A stretch of 64,000 nucleotides of DNA from Arthrobacter sp. Y-9 (GCF_029690065.1 NZ_CP121463.1:806001-870000); one strand, 5' to 3'; positions 9,252-17,863 are shown, counted from the first letter of the stretch. The notes: generated by a model from the letters alone, not told the origin. A program made the numbers and translations.

Positions 9252-9465
9252 TTCTCCCCCTCGGGTAGCAGTTCGTGTGGGCGCGGACCGGCCTTCGGCG
9301 GCTTCCGTGGAAGGTGATGCGCGCAACACCATGCTACCCAGGAGTTTTCCAATATGCACCCGTTGTTGCTGATTGGTTGACTTTGGTTGAAGCGGAAACT
9401 TACCCTTGTGTCAGTCGTCACGCTCGGTCGTGACCCAGCGCACCACCCTTTGAGTAAGGTTCACC

Positions 9466-10986
9466 ATGGACGGAAACATCATCAATTCGGGGATCGTGAT
9501 CCTCTATCTCGCGGCAATGCTGGCCTTCGGTTTCTGGGGCAAATCCCGGACGAAGAACAACAGCGACTTCCTGGTGGCGGGCCGCCGCCTCGGCCCCCTG
9601 CTGTACACCGGCACCATGGCCGCCGTGGTCCTCGGCGGAGCCTCGACGGTCGGCGGTGTCGGCCTCGGCTACAAGTTCGGCATCTCCGGCATGTGGCTCG
9701 TGGTGGCGATCGGCGTCGGCGTCCTGCTGCTCAGCCTGCTGTTCGCGGGCATGATCCAGAAGCTGAAGATCTACACCGTGTCCCAGATGCTGACGCTGCG
9801 GTACGGCACGCGCGCCACGCAGACCTCCGGCATCGTGATGCTGGCGTACACGCTGATGCTCTGCGCCACGTCCACCAGTGCCTACGCCACCATCTTCGTG
9901 GTGCTCTTCGGCTGGGACCGCTGGCTGGCGATCGCCATCGGCGGCGCGATCGTGCTGGTCTACTCCACCATCGGCGGCATGTGGTCCATCACCCTGGCCG
10001 ACCAGGTGCAGTTCTTCATCAAGACCATCGGCGTCTTCTTCCTCATGCTGCCCTTCGCCCTGGGCGCGGCCGGCGGCTGGGACGGCATCAAGCAGCGCGT
10101 GAACGCCTCGTTCTTCCAGTGGGACGGCATCGGCGTGCAGACCATCATCACGTACTTCGTGGTCTACACCCTCGGCCTGCTGATCGGCCAGGACATCTGG
10201 CAGCGCGTGTTCACCGCCAAGACCCCCGGCGTGGCCCGCTGGGGCGGCGCGACGGCGGGCGTCTACTGCATCCTCTACGGCCTGGCCGGCGCCGTGATCG
10301 GCATGGCCGCCCACGTGGCCCTGCCGAACATCGACGTCGCGAACCTCGGCAAGGACGTGGTCTACGCCGAGGTCGCCACCCACATCCTGCCGGTCGCCAT
10401 CGGCGGCCTGGTACTCGCCGCCGCCGTCGCGGCCATGATGTCCACCGCCTCCGGCGCTCTGATCGCGGCAGCCACTGTGGCGCGCACCGACGTCGCTCCG
10501 TTCGTGGCGAGTTGGTTCGGCCGCAACGTGGCCGTCGAGCACGATAAGAATCCCGAAGAGGACGTCAAGGAGAACCGTCTCTGGGTCCTGGGCCTCGGCG
10601 TGGTGGCGATCATCCTCGCCATCCTGGTCAAGGACGTGGTCGCGGCTCTCACCATCGCGTATGACATCCTGGTGGGCGGCCTCCTGGTCGCGATCCTGGG
10701 CGGTCTCGTGTGGAAGCGCGGCACCGGAATGGGCGCCGCAGTCTCCATGGCCGTCGGCACCGTGGTCACCCTCGGCACCATGATCATCCTCGAGATCAAC
10801 GCCAAGGTCCCGCTCGACGGCGTCTACGCCAACGAGCCGATCTACTACGGCCTGATCTCCTCCGCCGTCGTCTACATCGCGGTGTCGCTCATGACCCCGC
10901 CCACGGACACGAAGGTCATCGAGGCGTGGAACGCCCGCTTGGCCGGCGCGAACGCCGAAGAAGAGCCGGTCATCCCGGCGCACTGA
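9466..10986 (+). CDS. Sodium:solute symporter (SSS family)
   Basis: This 506-residue integral membrane protein has about 13 hydrophobic helices and the SSS-family opening: an N-terminal span, then FWGKSRTKNNSDFLVAGRRL, where the SDFLVAGR segment is the classic family signature. TM3 carries the Gly-rich VLGGASTVGGVGLGYKFG, and ISQML-like sequence (TVSQMLTLRYGTRA) follows. It imports an organic solute with Na+. AAGGTTCACC precedes the ATG. Its divergent neighbour is the ThDP decarboxylase, so the imported compound is probably the precursor of that enzyme's 2-oxo-acid substrate. The exact substrate is unknown. Confidence 0.92.
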   Translation: MDGNIINSGIVILYLAAMLAFGFWGKSRTKNNSDFLVAGRRLGPLLYTGTMAAVVLGGASTVGGVGLGYKFGISGMWLVVAIGVGVLLLSLLFAGMIQKLKIYTVSQMLTLRYGTRATQTSGIVMLAYTLMLCATSTSAYATIFVVLFGWDRWLAIAIGGAIVLVYSTIGGMWSITLADQVQFFIKTIGVFFLMLPFALGAAGGWDGIKQRVNASFFQWDGIGVQTIITYFVVYTLGLLIGQDIWQRVFTAKTPGVARWGGATAGVYCILYGLAGAVIGMAAHVALPNIDVANLGKDVVYAEVATHILPVAIGGLVLAAAVAAMMSTASGALIAAATVARTDVAPFVASWFGRNVAVEHDKNPEEDVKENRLWVLGLGVVAIILAILVKDVVAALTIAYDILVGGLLVAILGGLVWKRGTGMGAAVSMAVGTVVTLGTMIILEINAKVPLDGVYANEPIYYGLISSAVVYIAVSLMTPPTDTKVIEAWNARLAGANAEEEPVIPAH

Positions 10987-11438
10987 CGGCGTAGCCGCAC
11001 CTCCGTCCAGAGCCTGGTGTGAGGAGCGACGCCGGATCCCTGGATGGGGTCGTCGGCGCCGCGCTGCGGCACTGAAGTCCACTCCACACGCAAGCCGTCC
11101 CGGTCACCGACCGGGGCGGGTTTCGTGCGTCCCGGGGCGGGTGATCTGAGCAGCGCGCTGACCGTTAAGAGCCATTCGACCGCGGGGTCTCGGTGGATCG
11201 GAAGTCTAGCTATCTAAAGAGATGCGTGCCGCTGATCGCCAAAAGATCACGAATGTAGGGGAACTGCACTCAGTGCGAAGCGTTGATTCGACGACTAGCT
11301 AGACAAGCGAGCTATGTGTTAGCGTGATGCGCATGATCCATTCCGCCGCCGGCTGGGGGAGGAGCGGATCACGGTTCCCCCGCCTGCGGGCGGTTGCATT
11401 TCTTGAGTTGCACACTTCAGAGAATTCGGGAGAGCGAG
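10987..11438. other. Intergenic region of 452 bases between symporter and stress genes
   Basis: No convincing gene is present. It contains a short GC hairpin (11099-11115), a 9-bp inverted repeat GTCTAGCTA/TAGCTAGAC (11204-11212 and 11296-11304) and a TGATC-N7-GATCA hairpin between them near 11232. The AT-richer part before 11439 is the likely promoter and operator region of the stress genes. Confidence 0.5.
11099..11115 (+). terminator. Possible terminator of the symporter gene
   Basis: CCCGGTC and GACCGGG form a 7-bp stem with a 3-base loop, followed by GCGGGTTTCG. It lies about 110 bases after the symporter stop. The T-run is short, so the call is tentative. Confidence 0.35.
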
Positions 11439-11753
11439 ATGGAAAGCTACCAGAGCCTGGTTGCCAGGGCCTCTGTCAATGCGGCGAAGGCGCACCCTGC
11501 GCTTGCCGACGCGAGCGTCCGGGTCGAGGGTGACTCCGACGGGCTCGTATTGCACGCCGTCTATACGATGAGCGGCACCGCCGACCCCGTGGCGGTGATG
11601 GCCCTCGTCGAGGAGCGGCTCATTCCGGACATGGAGAAGCTGCTCGATGCGAGCTTCGTCCAGCGTCACGTCCGCTTCGCCGTCGAAGCCACGGCCGACG
11701 CGCACCCCGCGGATCACCGGTCGGGTTCCCAGCCCGCCCTGGCCACCGCCTGA
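11439..11753 (+). CDS. Small Asp23/Gls24-like stress protein
   Basis: This gene encodes 104 residues (MESYQSLVARASVNAAKAHP...). A purine-rich CGGGAGAGCGAG lies directly before the chosen ATG. The pattern of an Ala-rich first helix, a beta strand (ASVRVEG), a second strand (LVLHAVYTMSG), a helix beginning DPVAVMALVEE and a final strand (HVRFAVEA) resembles the Asp23/Gls24 envelope-stress fold, though the match is by eye and weak. It is immediately followed by glsB and csbD genes, both general-stress families, which supports the assignment. The protein is shorter than typical Asp23 and could be a distinct small family. Confidence 0.55.
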   Translation: MESYQSLVARASVNAAKAHPALADASVRVEGDSDGLVLHAVYTMSGTADPVAVMALVEERLIPDMEKLLDASFVQRHVRFAVEATADAHPADHRSGSQPALATA

Positions 11754-11798
11754 CAATCTTCACCGACACACTGTTCAGCACTATTTGAGGAGGAAATC

Positions 11799-12062
11799 AT
11801 GGGATTTCTCGGTTGGATCATTCTGGGCCTGATCGCAGGCGCCATCGCCAAGGCCATCACTCCGGGTGAGCACGGGGGCGGCTGGCTCTCGACGCTCGTC
11901 CTGGGCGTCGTCGGCGCGCTGGTCGGTGGCTGGATCGGATCGGCACTGTTCCACGAGGGCGTCAACAGCTTCTGGTCCCTCGGATCCTGGCTGCTCGCGA
12001 TCGGCGGCGCCGTGCTGGTCCTGGTCGTCTGGGGGGCTTTGACCCGCAAGAGCCGGGCCTGA
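11799..12062 (+). CDS. GlsB/YeaQ/YmgE-family stress-response membrane protein
   Basis: The 87-residue protein consists of three hydrophobic helices. It opens with MGFLGWIILGLIAGAIAKAI, the family hallmark (transglycosylase-associated family), followed by the conserved Gly-rich GGWLSTLVLGVVGALVGGWI. AGGAGGAAATC precedes the ATG and is a strong ribosome binding site. Family members sit in the inner membrane and are induced by envelope or acid stress, but no activity is established. The gene lies 45 bases after the Asp23-like gene and 84 before csbD, so the three are probably expressed together. Confidence 0.88.
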   Translation: MGFLGWIILGLIAGAIAKAITPGEHGGGWLSTLVLGVVGALVGGWIGSALFHEGVNSFWSLGSWLLAIGGAVLVLVVWGALTRKSRA

Positions 12063-12146
12063 GGACTCGGACCCTCACAGCCGTCCGCAGTGTCGTGCCC
12101 TCACGGCCCGCCACGGTTTTCAGCACTCACTGAAAGGAAGAACATC

Positions 12147-12323
12147 ATGAGTTTCATCGACAAGGCCAAGAACGCTGCCGATCAGGCGGTCGGCAAGGCC
12201 AAGGAAGTCATCGGCGAGGCGACGGACAACCACAAGCTGGAGGCTGAAGGCAAGCTTCAGCAGGCCAAGGGTGACGTCAAGCAGGCCGGCGAGGACGTCA
12301 AGGACGCCTTCAAAGACAAGTGA
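12147..12323 (+). CDS. csbD: CsbD-family general stress protein
   Basis: This 58-residue, highly charged, Lys/Glu/Ala-rich protein matches the CsbD family: MSFIDKAKNAADQAVGKAKE, then GEATDNHKLEAEGKLQQAKG. CsbD proteins are small, largely helical stress proteins under sigma-B-type control in other Gram-positives; their function is unknown. The start follows GAAAGGAAGAACATC. It closes the small stress operon that begins with the Asp23-like gene. Confidence 0.9.
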   Translation: MSFIDKAKNAADQAVGKAKEVIGEATDNHKLEAEGKLQQAKGDVKQAGEDVKDAFKDK

Positions 12324-12355
12324 CCCAAGGTCATTGACCCTGCGCCTTCGTCGGT

Positions 12356-12391
12356 GCCGGCATCGACCCACATCATCGTGGGGGTGCCGGC
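12356..12391 (+). terminator. Possible terminator after csbD
   Basis: GCCGGC at 12356 pairs with GCCGGC ending at 12391, and CCCAC/GTGGG form an inner stem across a bulge around an ATCATC loop. There is no T-run, so it may be a factor-assisted terminator. Confidence 0.4.
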
Positions 12392-12548
12392 CCTGACGGG
12401 TTGCCGGCGGGAAGAGATTCCCGCTCGTCAGCGCGCCGGGGGAGCGTGAAGACCCCGGTGGCGCATCGCCCCGCTGGTCCCGTGCGGTGACGAGACATCC
12501 CGGGAGAGCGGGCCCGTAGTACCCCGAAATCGAAAAGGTTGATTTTCG

Positions 12549-13055
12549 ATGGCGCTCGAACTGATCGACAGGCGCTGGCAGGAAAGCGATCGTCACGACC
12601 AGGCGCTTTCCGCCCTCCATCATCTCCGTGAGTTCACGATCGCCGCGGAACAGGCCCGTGAAGGCCTCCGCGAGGAATTGAACGTGAACTCCACCGACCT
12701 CGCCGCGCTGCGGTACCTGCTCGCCGAGTCCGGACACCGGCAGGTCACGGCCTCCAGGATCGAGAGACATCTGGGTCTCTCGTCTGCCTCCACCACCACC
12801 CTGGTGGCGCGATTGGAGAGGGCCGGTTATCTGGTCCGCGAGCCCGATGCCAGGGACCGGCGGTTCAACATCCTGCATCCGACCGAACGTGCACGGACCG
12901 TGGTCCATTCGATCCTGGAAGTCCAGGCAGAAGCCCTGACCGCGGTGGCCCGGTCCTTCGACGATGAGGAACTCTCGATCGTGGAGGGGTTCCTCACGGA
13001 CTGCATCGCCGCTCTGCGGGAGTCCGGCTCAGGCGTCTTCCGGAAGACGTCATGA
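12549..13055 (+). CDS. MarR-family transcriptional regulator
   Basis: The 168-residue protein has the winged helix-turn-helix of MarR regulators: the recognition region ASRIERHLGLSSASTTTLVA, then RLERAGYLVREPDARDRRF, where the Asp-x-Arg-Asp-Arg-Arg wing is diagnostic. The N- and C-terminal helices form the dimer interface. It lies 225 bases downstream of the csbD stress gene and may control that block. Its stop codon overlaps the stop of the convergent ydcF-like gene within the palindrome TCATGA, so there is no room for a terminator between them. Confidence 0.92.
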   Translation: MALELIDRRWQESDRHDQALSALHHLREFTIAAEQAREGLREELNVNSTDLAALRYLLAESGHRQVTASRIERHLGLSSASTTTLVARLERAGYLVREPDARDRRFNILHPTERARTVVHSILEVQAEALTAVARSFDDEELSIVEGFLTDCIAALRESGSGVFRKTS

Positions 13056-14081
13056 CCAGCGGTATGACTCCCAGAGCAGCGCGAGGCAGCCGAGCACGAT
13101 CGCCGCGCACACGCCGAAGTTGATCCACTTGTACTGCAGGAACACGGCGACGAACTCGCGCAGAAATGCGCTGGGGACGAAGTAGGCCGCGGTCTTCGAG
13201 CCACGCACCACTGCCTTCATCCCCGCACGGCGGGTGTACATCGCCGCCCGGAAGACGTGATAACTGCTGGTCGTCACCGTGACGACCGGATCGTTCTTCG
13301 TCATCAGAGCACGCGAGAACTCGAGGTTCTCCATCGTGGTGCGAGCCTCGGTCTCCGGCAGCACATCGGACTCGGGAACGCCGGCGTCCACCAGATACTC
13401 GGCCATGGCTGCGCCCTCGCTGCGGCTTTCGTCAGGGCCCTGGCCGCCACTCGGAATGAGCACCGGGCGAGACCCTTCGGGCGCCGCCCGGTGGATCTGC
13501 ACCGCCTTGTCCAGACGCCCTGCGAGCAGCGGGGGGACCTTCCCGCCGATCAGGCCGGACCCGAGGATGATGACGTAATCCGGCACCTGTTTGCTCCGGG
13601 TACGCGCGTAGATGAAGGAGTACAGGAGGAATGCGCAGAACACGAAGCCCACATAGGCCACCAGCATGAAGAGGAGGAAGGGGACCATGCTCACCCAGAG
13701 GGGTGCCTCGGGACCTCCGGCAAACCGTTCGAGCAGCCCCAGCAGGAAGGGGGCGAACAGCACGAGCAGGCCCACGGCGAGAGACAGCAGATTCGCCATG
13801 GACCGTCCCTCGCGCCGTAGCATGACGACGCCGTTCACCACGAGGAAGAGTCCGAGCACGGGCACCGCGAGGATGGCGAGCAGCACGACGATCAGCAGCA
13901 GCCACGCCGTGTCGTCGTTCCGGCCCAGGCTCAGCAGCGCGAAGCCCAGCGCGAGGAGCAGGAAGACCCCGTTCCTCATGCGGCGGCGGTCCCTCCAGGT
14001 GCTCACGGCGGCGGCCAGTGCGAACACGATGGCGAGCACCGTGGTGATGTTCTCCAGGATCACCCTGGTGATGTTGTCCAT
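13050..14081 (-). CDS. YdcF/DUF218-family membrane protein
   Basis: This 343-residue protein has four to five N-terminal membrane helices (residues about 1-155) and then a DUF218/YdcF domain starting VPDYVIILGSGLIGGKVPPL and including IPSGGQGPDESRSEGAAMAE and the later ETEARTTMENLEFSRALM. A last membrane helix closes the chain. Related proteins (SanA, ElyC) act in envelope barrier and peptidoglycan-lipid carrier functions. The chosen ATG follows GGGAGGAACGT; an in-frame GTG 15 bases upstream overlaps that ribosome binding site and is less likely. It lies downstream of the VIT1-like gene on the same strand. Confidence 0.85.
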   Translation of the reverse strand: MDNITRVILENITTVLAIVFALAAAVSTWRDRRRMRNGVFLLLALGFALLSLGRNDDTAWLLLIVVLLAILAVPVLGLFLVVNGVVMLRREGRSMANLLSLAVGLLVLFAPFLLGLLERFAGGPEAPLWVSMVPFLLFMLVAYVGFVFCAFLLYSFIYARTRSKQVPDYVIILGSGLIGGKVPPLLAGRLDKAVQIHRAAPEGSRPVLIPSGGQGPDESRSEGAAMAEYLVDAGVPESDVLPETEARTTMENLEFSRALMTKNDPVVTVTTSSYHVFRAAMYTRRAGMKAVVRGSKTAAYFVPSAFLREFVAVFLQYKWINFGVCAAIVLGCLALLWESYRWS

Positions 14082-14155
14082 ACGTTCCTCCCGCACGTAA
14101 CTCTACGCAGAGGCCGGGAGGGGACGGGTGGCCGCGAGCCGTATGTGGGCAAAGA

Positions 14156-14189
14156 CGCACCCTCCGCCTGTGTGCCAGGGGAGGGTGCG
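14156..14189 (-). terminator. Terminator of the VIT1-like gene
   Basis: CGCACCCTCC (14156-14165) pairs perfectly with GGAGGGTGCG (14180-14189) around a 14-base loop. Read on the minus strand it is followed by GTCTTTGCC, just beyond the stop of the VIT1-like gene. Confidence 0.55.
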
Positions 14190-14211
14190 CCGTCGTCGGT
14201 CAGTGAGCGGA

Positions 14212-15303
14212 TCAGCCGATCGTGGCCCCGAACAGCAGGCCCAGAAGGTAGGTGGCCCCGGCCGCGCCGAGTCCGATCAGCAGCTGACGCAGCGCACGGC
14301 TGAGCGGCGACGTGCCGGAGAGCAGCCCAACGACCGCGCCCGTGCCGAGCAGCACCAGGCCCACCAGGACCACCGACAGCGCCAGCGCGCCGAAACCGCT
14401 CATGCCGAAGAGGAACGGCAGGATCGGGATGAGCGCGCCGGAGGCGAAGAAGCAGAAGCTGGACGAGGCGGCGCCCCAGGCGGTGCCGATCTCCTCATGG
14501 TCGTTCGTCGTCTCGGGGGCCTCGGGATGCAGGGAGAGGCTCGGGTCGCAGTCGCAGCTGAAGCGCCCCATCCGTTCCGCGGCGCGGTGCTCGGCGGCTT
14601 CGCGGCTCATGCCGCGCGCCAGGTAGACCAGGACGAGCTCGTTGTGCTCCAGATCGAGGCGCGGTGCGGCGTCGAGCGTGATCTGTGTGGGGCGGCTGGC
14701 CTCCAGGAGTTCCCGCTGGGAACGGACCGAGACGTATTCGCCCGCGCCCATCGAGAGGGCGCCGGCCAGCAGGCCCGCGACGCCGCTGAAGAGGACCACC
14801 TGGCTGTCGACGCCGGTGGCCGCCATGCCCATGACGAGGGAGAGGTTGCTGACCAGGCCGTCGTTCGCCCCGAACACGGCGGCGCGGAACGTCCCGGACA
14901 GCCGGGCGCGGCCGCGGGTGGCGAGGCCTCGCACCACTTCTTCATGGATCTGCTCATCGGCGGCCATGGCGGGGGTGGCGTGGGGATCGGTCGCGTACGG
15001 GGAGCGGCCCTCGGCGCGCTGAGCCAGCGCCAGAACGAATACGGAGCCGAAGTTCCGGGCCAGGAAGCCCAGGAACCGGCTGTTGAGGGAGGCATGGCGG
15101 GGCTTGTCCGCCTGATCGCCCAGCAGTGTCAGCCAATGGGCTTCATGCCGGCCCTCGGCTTCCGCGAGAGCCAGGAGGATCGCCTTCTCCTCGCCTTCGC
15201 GACGGGCCGCCAGATCGCGGTACACGGAGGCTTCGGCGCGTTCGTCCGCAAGGTACTGCTGCCAGCGCCGGATATCGGCGGGTGACGCTTGAGGGGTGTT
15301 CAT
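14212..15303 (-). CDS. Ferritin-like/VIT1-CCC1 fusion membrane transporter (iron/manganese)
   Basis: The 363-residue protein joins two modules. Residues about 1-130 form a ferritin-like/rubrerythrin helical domain with the metal-ligand pattern LADERAEASVYRDLA and AEAEGRHEAHWLTL. Residues about 140-363 form a VIT1/CCC1 membrane domain (FRAAVFGANDGLVSNLSLVM, then GALSMGAGEYVSV). The same architecture occurs in MbfA-type proteins that export iron and protect against peroxide. A Cys pair (FSCDCDP) lies in the loop between membrane helices. The role in metal efflux is taken from the family. It is followed on the same strand by the ydcF-like gene after a hairpin terminator. Confidence 0.88.
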   Translation of the reverse strand: MNTPQASPADIRRWQQYLADERAEASVYRDLAARREGEEKAILLALAEAEGRHEAHWLTLLGDQADKPRHASLNSRFLGFLARNFGSVFVLALAQRAEGRSPYATDPHATPAMAADEQIHEEVVRGLATRGRARLSGTFRAAVFGANDGLVSNLSLVMGMAATGVDSQVVLFSGVAGLLAGALSMGAGEYVSVRSQRELLEASRPTQITLDAAPRLDLEHNELVLVYLARGMSREAAEHRAAERMGRFSCDCDPSLSLHPEAPETTNDHEEIGTAWGAASSSFCFFASGALIPILPFLFGMSGFGALALSVVLVGLVLLGTGAVVGLLSGTSPLSRALRQLLIGLGAAGATYLLGLLFGATIG

Positions 15304-15354
15304 GGGATCCTGCTCCTGAGGTGTGGTCGGAGGTGGCGCCCCATTGCGCAGCCC

Positions 15355-15657
15355 TCACTGTAGCGCGAAATTCCGCGGATTTTCGGACGGTTCACCGACG
15401 CTTCCGGTTTCGGTGGACCGCAATCGGGAGAGCGGCTGAAGGCTGAATCTGAGCTCCCGTCCGGCCCGCAGACCCGTGACCGCGACGCGGACCGTCAGCA
15501 CGCCGTCGTCCTCCCAGACAGGGGGCCGGACCGCCCGGTTCAGCGCGTCGATCAGCTGATGCGGCTGCGCGCAGAAGTAGTGGTGGCTGGCGCCGTGGAG
15601 GAACAGGGTGACCCGGCCGCTCTGGAGGTCGACGGCGGGCAGGACGGTGACGGACAT
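15355..15657 (-). CDS. Hypothetical protein of 100 residues
   Basis: I do not recognise this protein. It reads MSVTVLPAVDLQSGRVTLFL at the N terminus, has no membrane segment or signal peptide, and alternates short beta-like strands (SVTVLPAV, RVTLFLHG, GVLTVRVAVTGL, ELRFSLQPL). The start was chosen because AAGGATTCTC lies just upstream; an in-frame ATG 63 bases earlier would add a basic Pro/Gly-rich extension. It lies 51 bases upstream of the VIT1-like gene on the same strand and could be co-transcribed with it. The reading frame is GC-rich with the expected third-position bias, which supports it being real. Confidence 0.5.
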   Translation of the reverse strand: MSVTVLPAVDLQSGRVTLFLHGASHHYFCAQPHQLIDALNRAVRPPVWEDDGVLTVRVAVTGLRAGRELRFSLQPLSRLRSTETGSVGEPSENPRNFALQ

Positions 15658-16020
15658 GAGAATCCTTGCGTGTGCTCTTGCCCCGCCAGGAGAACGGGGC
15701 CGCTTCTGCATCCGAGCCACCCGTGAACATGGGGTTGGCGGGTGGCCAGTCGGAGCTTGGCGCCACCTCTCGTGAAGCTGACTACACTGTAGCGGACGAC
15801 GGCGGAGCGCGGCAGGGATCTGCGGTCGGCCGGGGGTCCTGTGACGCGGTGTTGAGCTGGGGAGACTCCGGTTGCGACGGATCCAAGTTGAGGTGCAGGC
15901 ATAACTTGATCCCTGGTACTAAACTCGCTTCCAGAAGCTGCCCAACGTGACCGGGAACACTTCCGTGCCCAACTCGTGGATCCCCCCACCTCGAGCGGCG
16001 CCCGCGATTGAAAGGCCACC
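15658..16020. other. Divergent intergenic region of 363 bases
   Basis: No gene is seen. An 11-base palindrome CTACACTGTAG lies at 15782-15792, and ACTGTAGCG recurs at about 15356-15364 near the end of the small hypothetical gene. The palindrome could serve a promoter for the minus-strand hypothetical gene, while the AT-richer stretch at about 15900-15930 is the likely promoter of the XRE-cupin gene. Confidence 0.4.
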
Positions 16021-16596
16021 ATGAAAGCCCTCCCCATCGAGCCGAGCAACGCGCCGATCAACATCGGCTCGCGGATCCGTGCGGCCCGCAAGGCTCAGCG
16101 CATGACGATCGAGCAGGTGGCCGAGGTGACCGGCCTGACCAAGGGCTTCCTGTCCCGGGTGGAACGCGATCTGACCTCGCCCTCCGTGGCGTCCCTCGTC
16201 ACGCTCTGCCAGGTGCTGTCGGTGGACATCGGTGATCTGTTCGCGGCGACCGACGTGGCGCTGACCCGGGCCGACGAGGCTCCCAAGATCTCGTTCGGTG
16301 GCGACGGGATCATCGAGACCCTGCTCACCGCACGGTCCGAACGCCGGGTGCAGTTGCTGAGGGGAGTCATCGAGCCCGGAGGCAAGGGCGAGTCGGAACT
16401 CTACTCCGTGGACTGCGACGTCGATGTGCTGCACGTGGTCAAGGGCCGGATCGTGCTGATCCTCTCCAATGAGCGCTACGAACTCTCCGCCGGCGACACC
16501 TTGAGCTTCCCCGGCCGTGAGCCGCACACCTGGCTGAACCCGACCGATGAAGAAGTCGAGGTCCTCTGGGTCCTGGTTCCCGCCGCCGCGGCGTAG
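16021..16596 (+). CDS. XRE-family regulator with cupin_2 domain
   Basis: This 191-residue protein combines an N-terminal XRE helix-turn-helix (residues about 15-70: IGSRIRAARKAQRMTIEQVA, then TGLTKGFLSRVERDLTSPS) with a C-terminal cupin (residues about 115-188, including VLHVVKGRIVLIL and LSAGDTLSFPGREPHTW). GAAAGG precedes the ATG. Regulators of this type often sit beside amino-acid, amine or polyamine catabolic genes and sense a pathway metabolite. Nearby candidates are the ThDP decarboxylase/symporter pair at 7.6-11.0 kb and the ureohydrolase at 20.3 kb; neither is directly adjacent, so its targets are inferred. Confidence 0.9.
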   Translation: MKALPIEPSNAPINIGSRIRAARKAQRMTIEQVAEVTGLTKGFLSRVERDLTSPSVASLVTLCQVLSVDIGDLFAATDVALTRADEAPKISFGGDGIIETLLTARSERRVQLLRGVIEPGGKGESELYSVDCDVDVLHVVKGRIVLILSNERYELSAGDTLSFPGREPHTWLNPTDEEVEVLWVLVPAAAA

Positions 16597-16705
16597 GGGA
16601 GTGGTTCGCGGGGGTCGGGCGCTCGCTGGCGGGTCATTCTGTGCAGTGAATCCGCAAGGCTGGAGTGGAGTGTCCCCTGAACTCGCTATGGCAGTGCCGG
16701 ACCAC

Positions 16706-16780
16706 CGCTGACCTCGCTATGGAGGGTCTGAGATCGCTACAACCGGTAGCGATCTCAGACCCTCCATAGCGAGGTCAGCG
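16706..16780. repeat. Long perfect palindrome, copy 1 (35-bp arms, AACCG loop)
   Basis: Bases 16706-16740 are the exact reverse complement of 16746-16780, around the 5-base loop AACCG. It lies 33 bases past the stop of the DUF559 gene. A partial copy of the arm, TGAACTCGCTATGG, occurs just upstream at 16678-16691. The near-identical copy 2 lies on the other side of the same gene. Confidence 0.95.
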
Positions 16781-16813
16781 CGACACTGCGAGGTGAGCAA
16801 TGCAGCTGCGAAT

Positions 16814-17767
16814 TCAGGTGCGGGGAGGCGGCGCCGGTCCGCGTAGTGCGGACGTGATCCTGCGGCGGACCTCGCCAGGTCGTTCCAGATCCGACCATGT
16901 GAGCCTGACGAAGCGCCACCCGAGTTCCATCAAGTGCCGCTCGCGGAGCCGTTCCTCGTAGAGGGCGCGATCCGTTGGAGTCGACCCGAAGTACTTCACT
17001 TCGCCGTCGAATTCCGCGGCCAGCATCTTTTCTGGCCAGGCGAAGTCGAGGAATCGCCGGCCAATGGGCGTCTGCACCTCCCATTGCGGAATCGGATTCG
17101 GAAGGCCCTCGAGATGGAAGAGGAGCCGGGCCCGGGATTCCGCCACGGATTCACTCCGCGGATCTGCCAGCTCCACGACTCGTCGAGCGTTCACGACCCC
17201 TCGGTATCCGGTCATCCCCTCCAGCATTCTCAGCAGAAGGGCGAGGTCCGCTCCGAGCCCGAGCGCCTGATCCGCCAGGATGACCGCGTCCTCGAGGGGC
17301 ATGATCCGTGCGCAATCGATGATGGTGCGCTCCAGCGTGGTGCAGCGGATTCCGGCGATGTTCTCGACGTGGTCCTCCGGGAGGTGGACGATGTGGGTCC
17401 GGACGCCGGCACCGAGGCGTCGCGTACAGGGGTTACTGGTGCAGGACACATGGATGGTGCTGCTGTCGCGGAGGAACCTCAAACCCCTGAGCCGCGCCGC
17501 GGAGGTATGGCTGTACACATAGGCGGCATCGGGTCTGGCCGCGGACCGGTGCACGTGGGCGTGGAGCGTCTGGTCAGCGAGGTCACGCATACCCGGCGCG
17601 GGAGCAGCACGCCTCCGGGCGAAGAGGCCCGGGCGCAGCCGCACGATGTCCCCGGTGGTGAGCAAGCGTCGTCGTGCGCTGCGTCCGATGCCGAGGTGCT
17701 CAAGCTCCGCGGTGGTCCAGTGCTCCTGGTCCGATGGCAGCCATGCGGTGGCGGGGAAAGGTGTCAT
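16814..17767 (-). CDS. AbiEi-antitoxin-like N-terminal domain with C-terminal DUF559/VSR-like nuclease domain
   Basis: The 317-residue protein begins with an AbiEi-type winged-helix segment (WTTAELEHLGIGRSARRRLL, then GDIVRLRPGLFARR), has a central AbiEi-like domain (SHTSAARLRGL, LPEDHVENIAGIRCTTLERT) and ends in a DUF559 domain of the PD-(D/E)xK nuclease class (GRRFLDFAWPE, LAAEFDGEVKYFGS, RHLMELGWRFVRLTWSDL). No AbiEii toxin gene is adjacent, so it is not a standard AbiE pair. I chose the ATG preceded by CAGGATGGGGAC; an ATG 51 bases upstream would add 17 residues. Both ends of the gene are bracketed by near-identical palindromes, which suggests a discrete unit. The nuclease activity is inferred from the fold only. 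Confidence 0.82.
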   Translation of the reverse strand: MTPFPATAWLPSDQEHWTTAELEHLGIGRSARRRLLTTGDIVRLRPGLFARRRAAPAPGMRDLADQTLHAHVHRSAARPDAAYVYSHTSAARLRGLRFLRDSSTIHVSCTSNPCTRRLGAGVRTHIVHLPEDHVENIAGIRCTTLERTIIDCARIMPLEDAVILADQALGLGADLALLLRMLEGMTGYRGVVNARRVVELADPRSESVAESRARLLFHLEGLPNPIPQWEVQTPIGRRFLDFAWPEKMLAAEFDGEVKYFGSTPTDRALYEERLRERHLMELGWRFVRLTWSDLERPGEVRRRITSALRGPAPPPRT

Positions 17768-17863
17768 GTCCCCATCCTGCGGAGTCCAGCCCGAGGTCAT
17801 GTGAACTCGGACGGCCATGTGGATGCCTGGCGGCCAGGTCTCTCCACAAGCACGGGGTGACAG

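Noticed and set aside
16814-17767. Complete AbiE toxin-antitoxin system
   Set aside because: No AbiEii nucleotidyltransferase gene is adjacent; the protein instead carries its own DUF559 domain.
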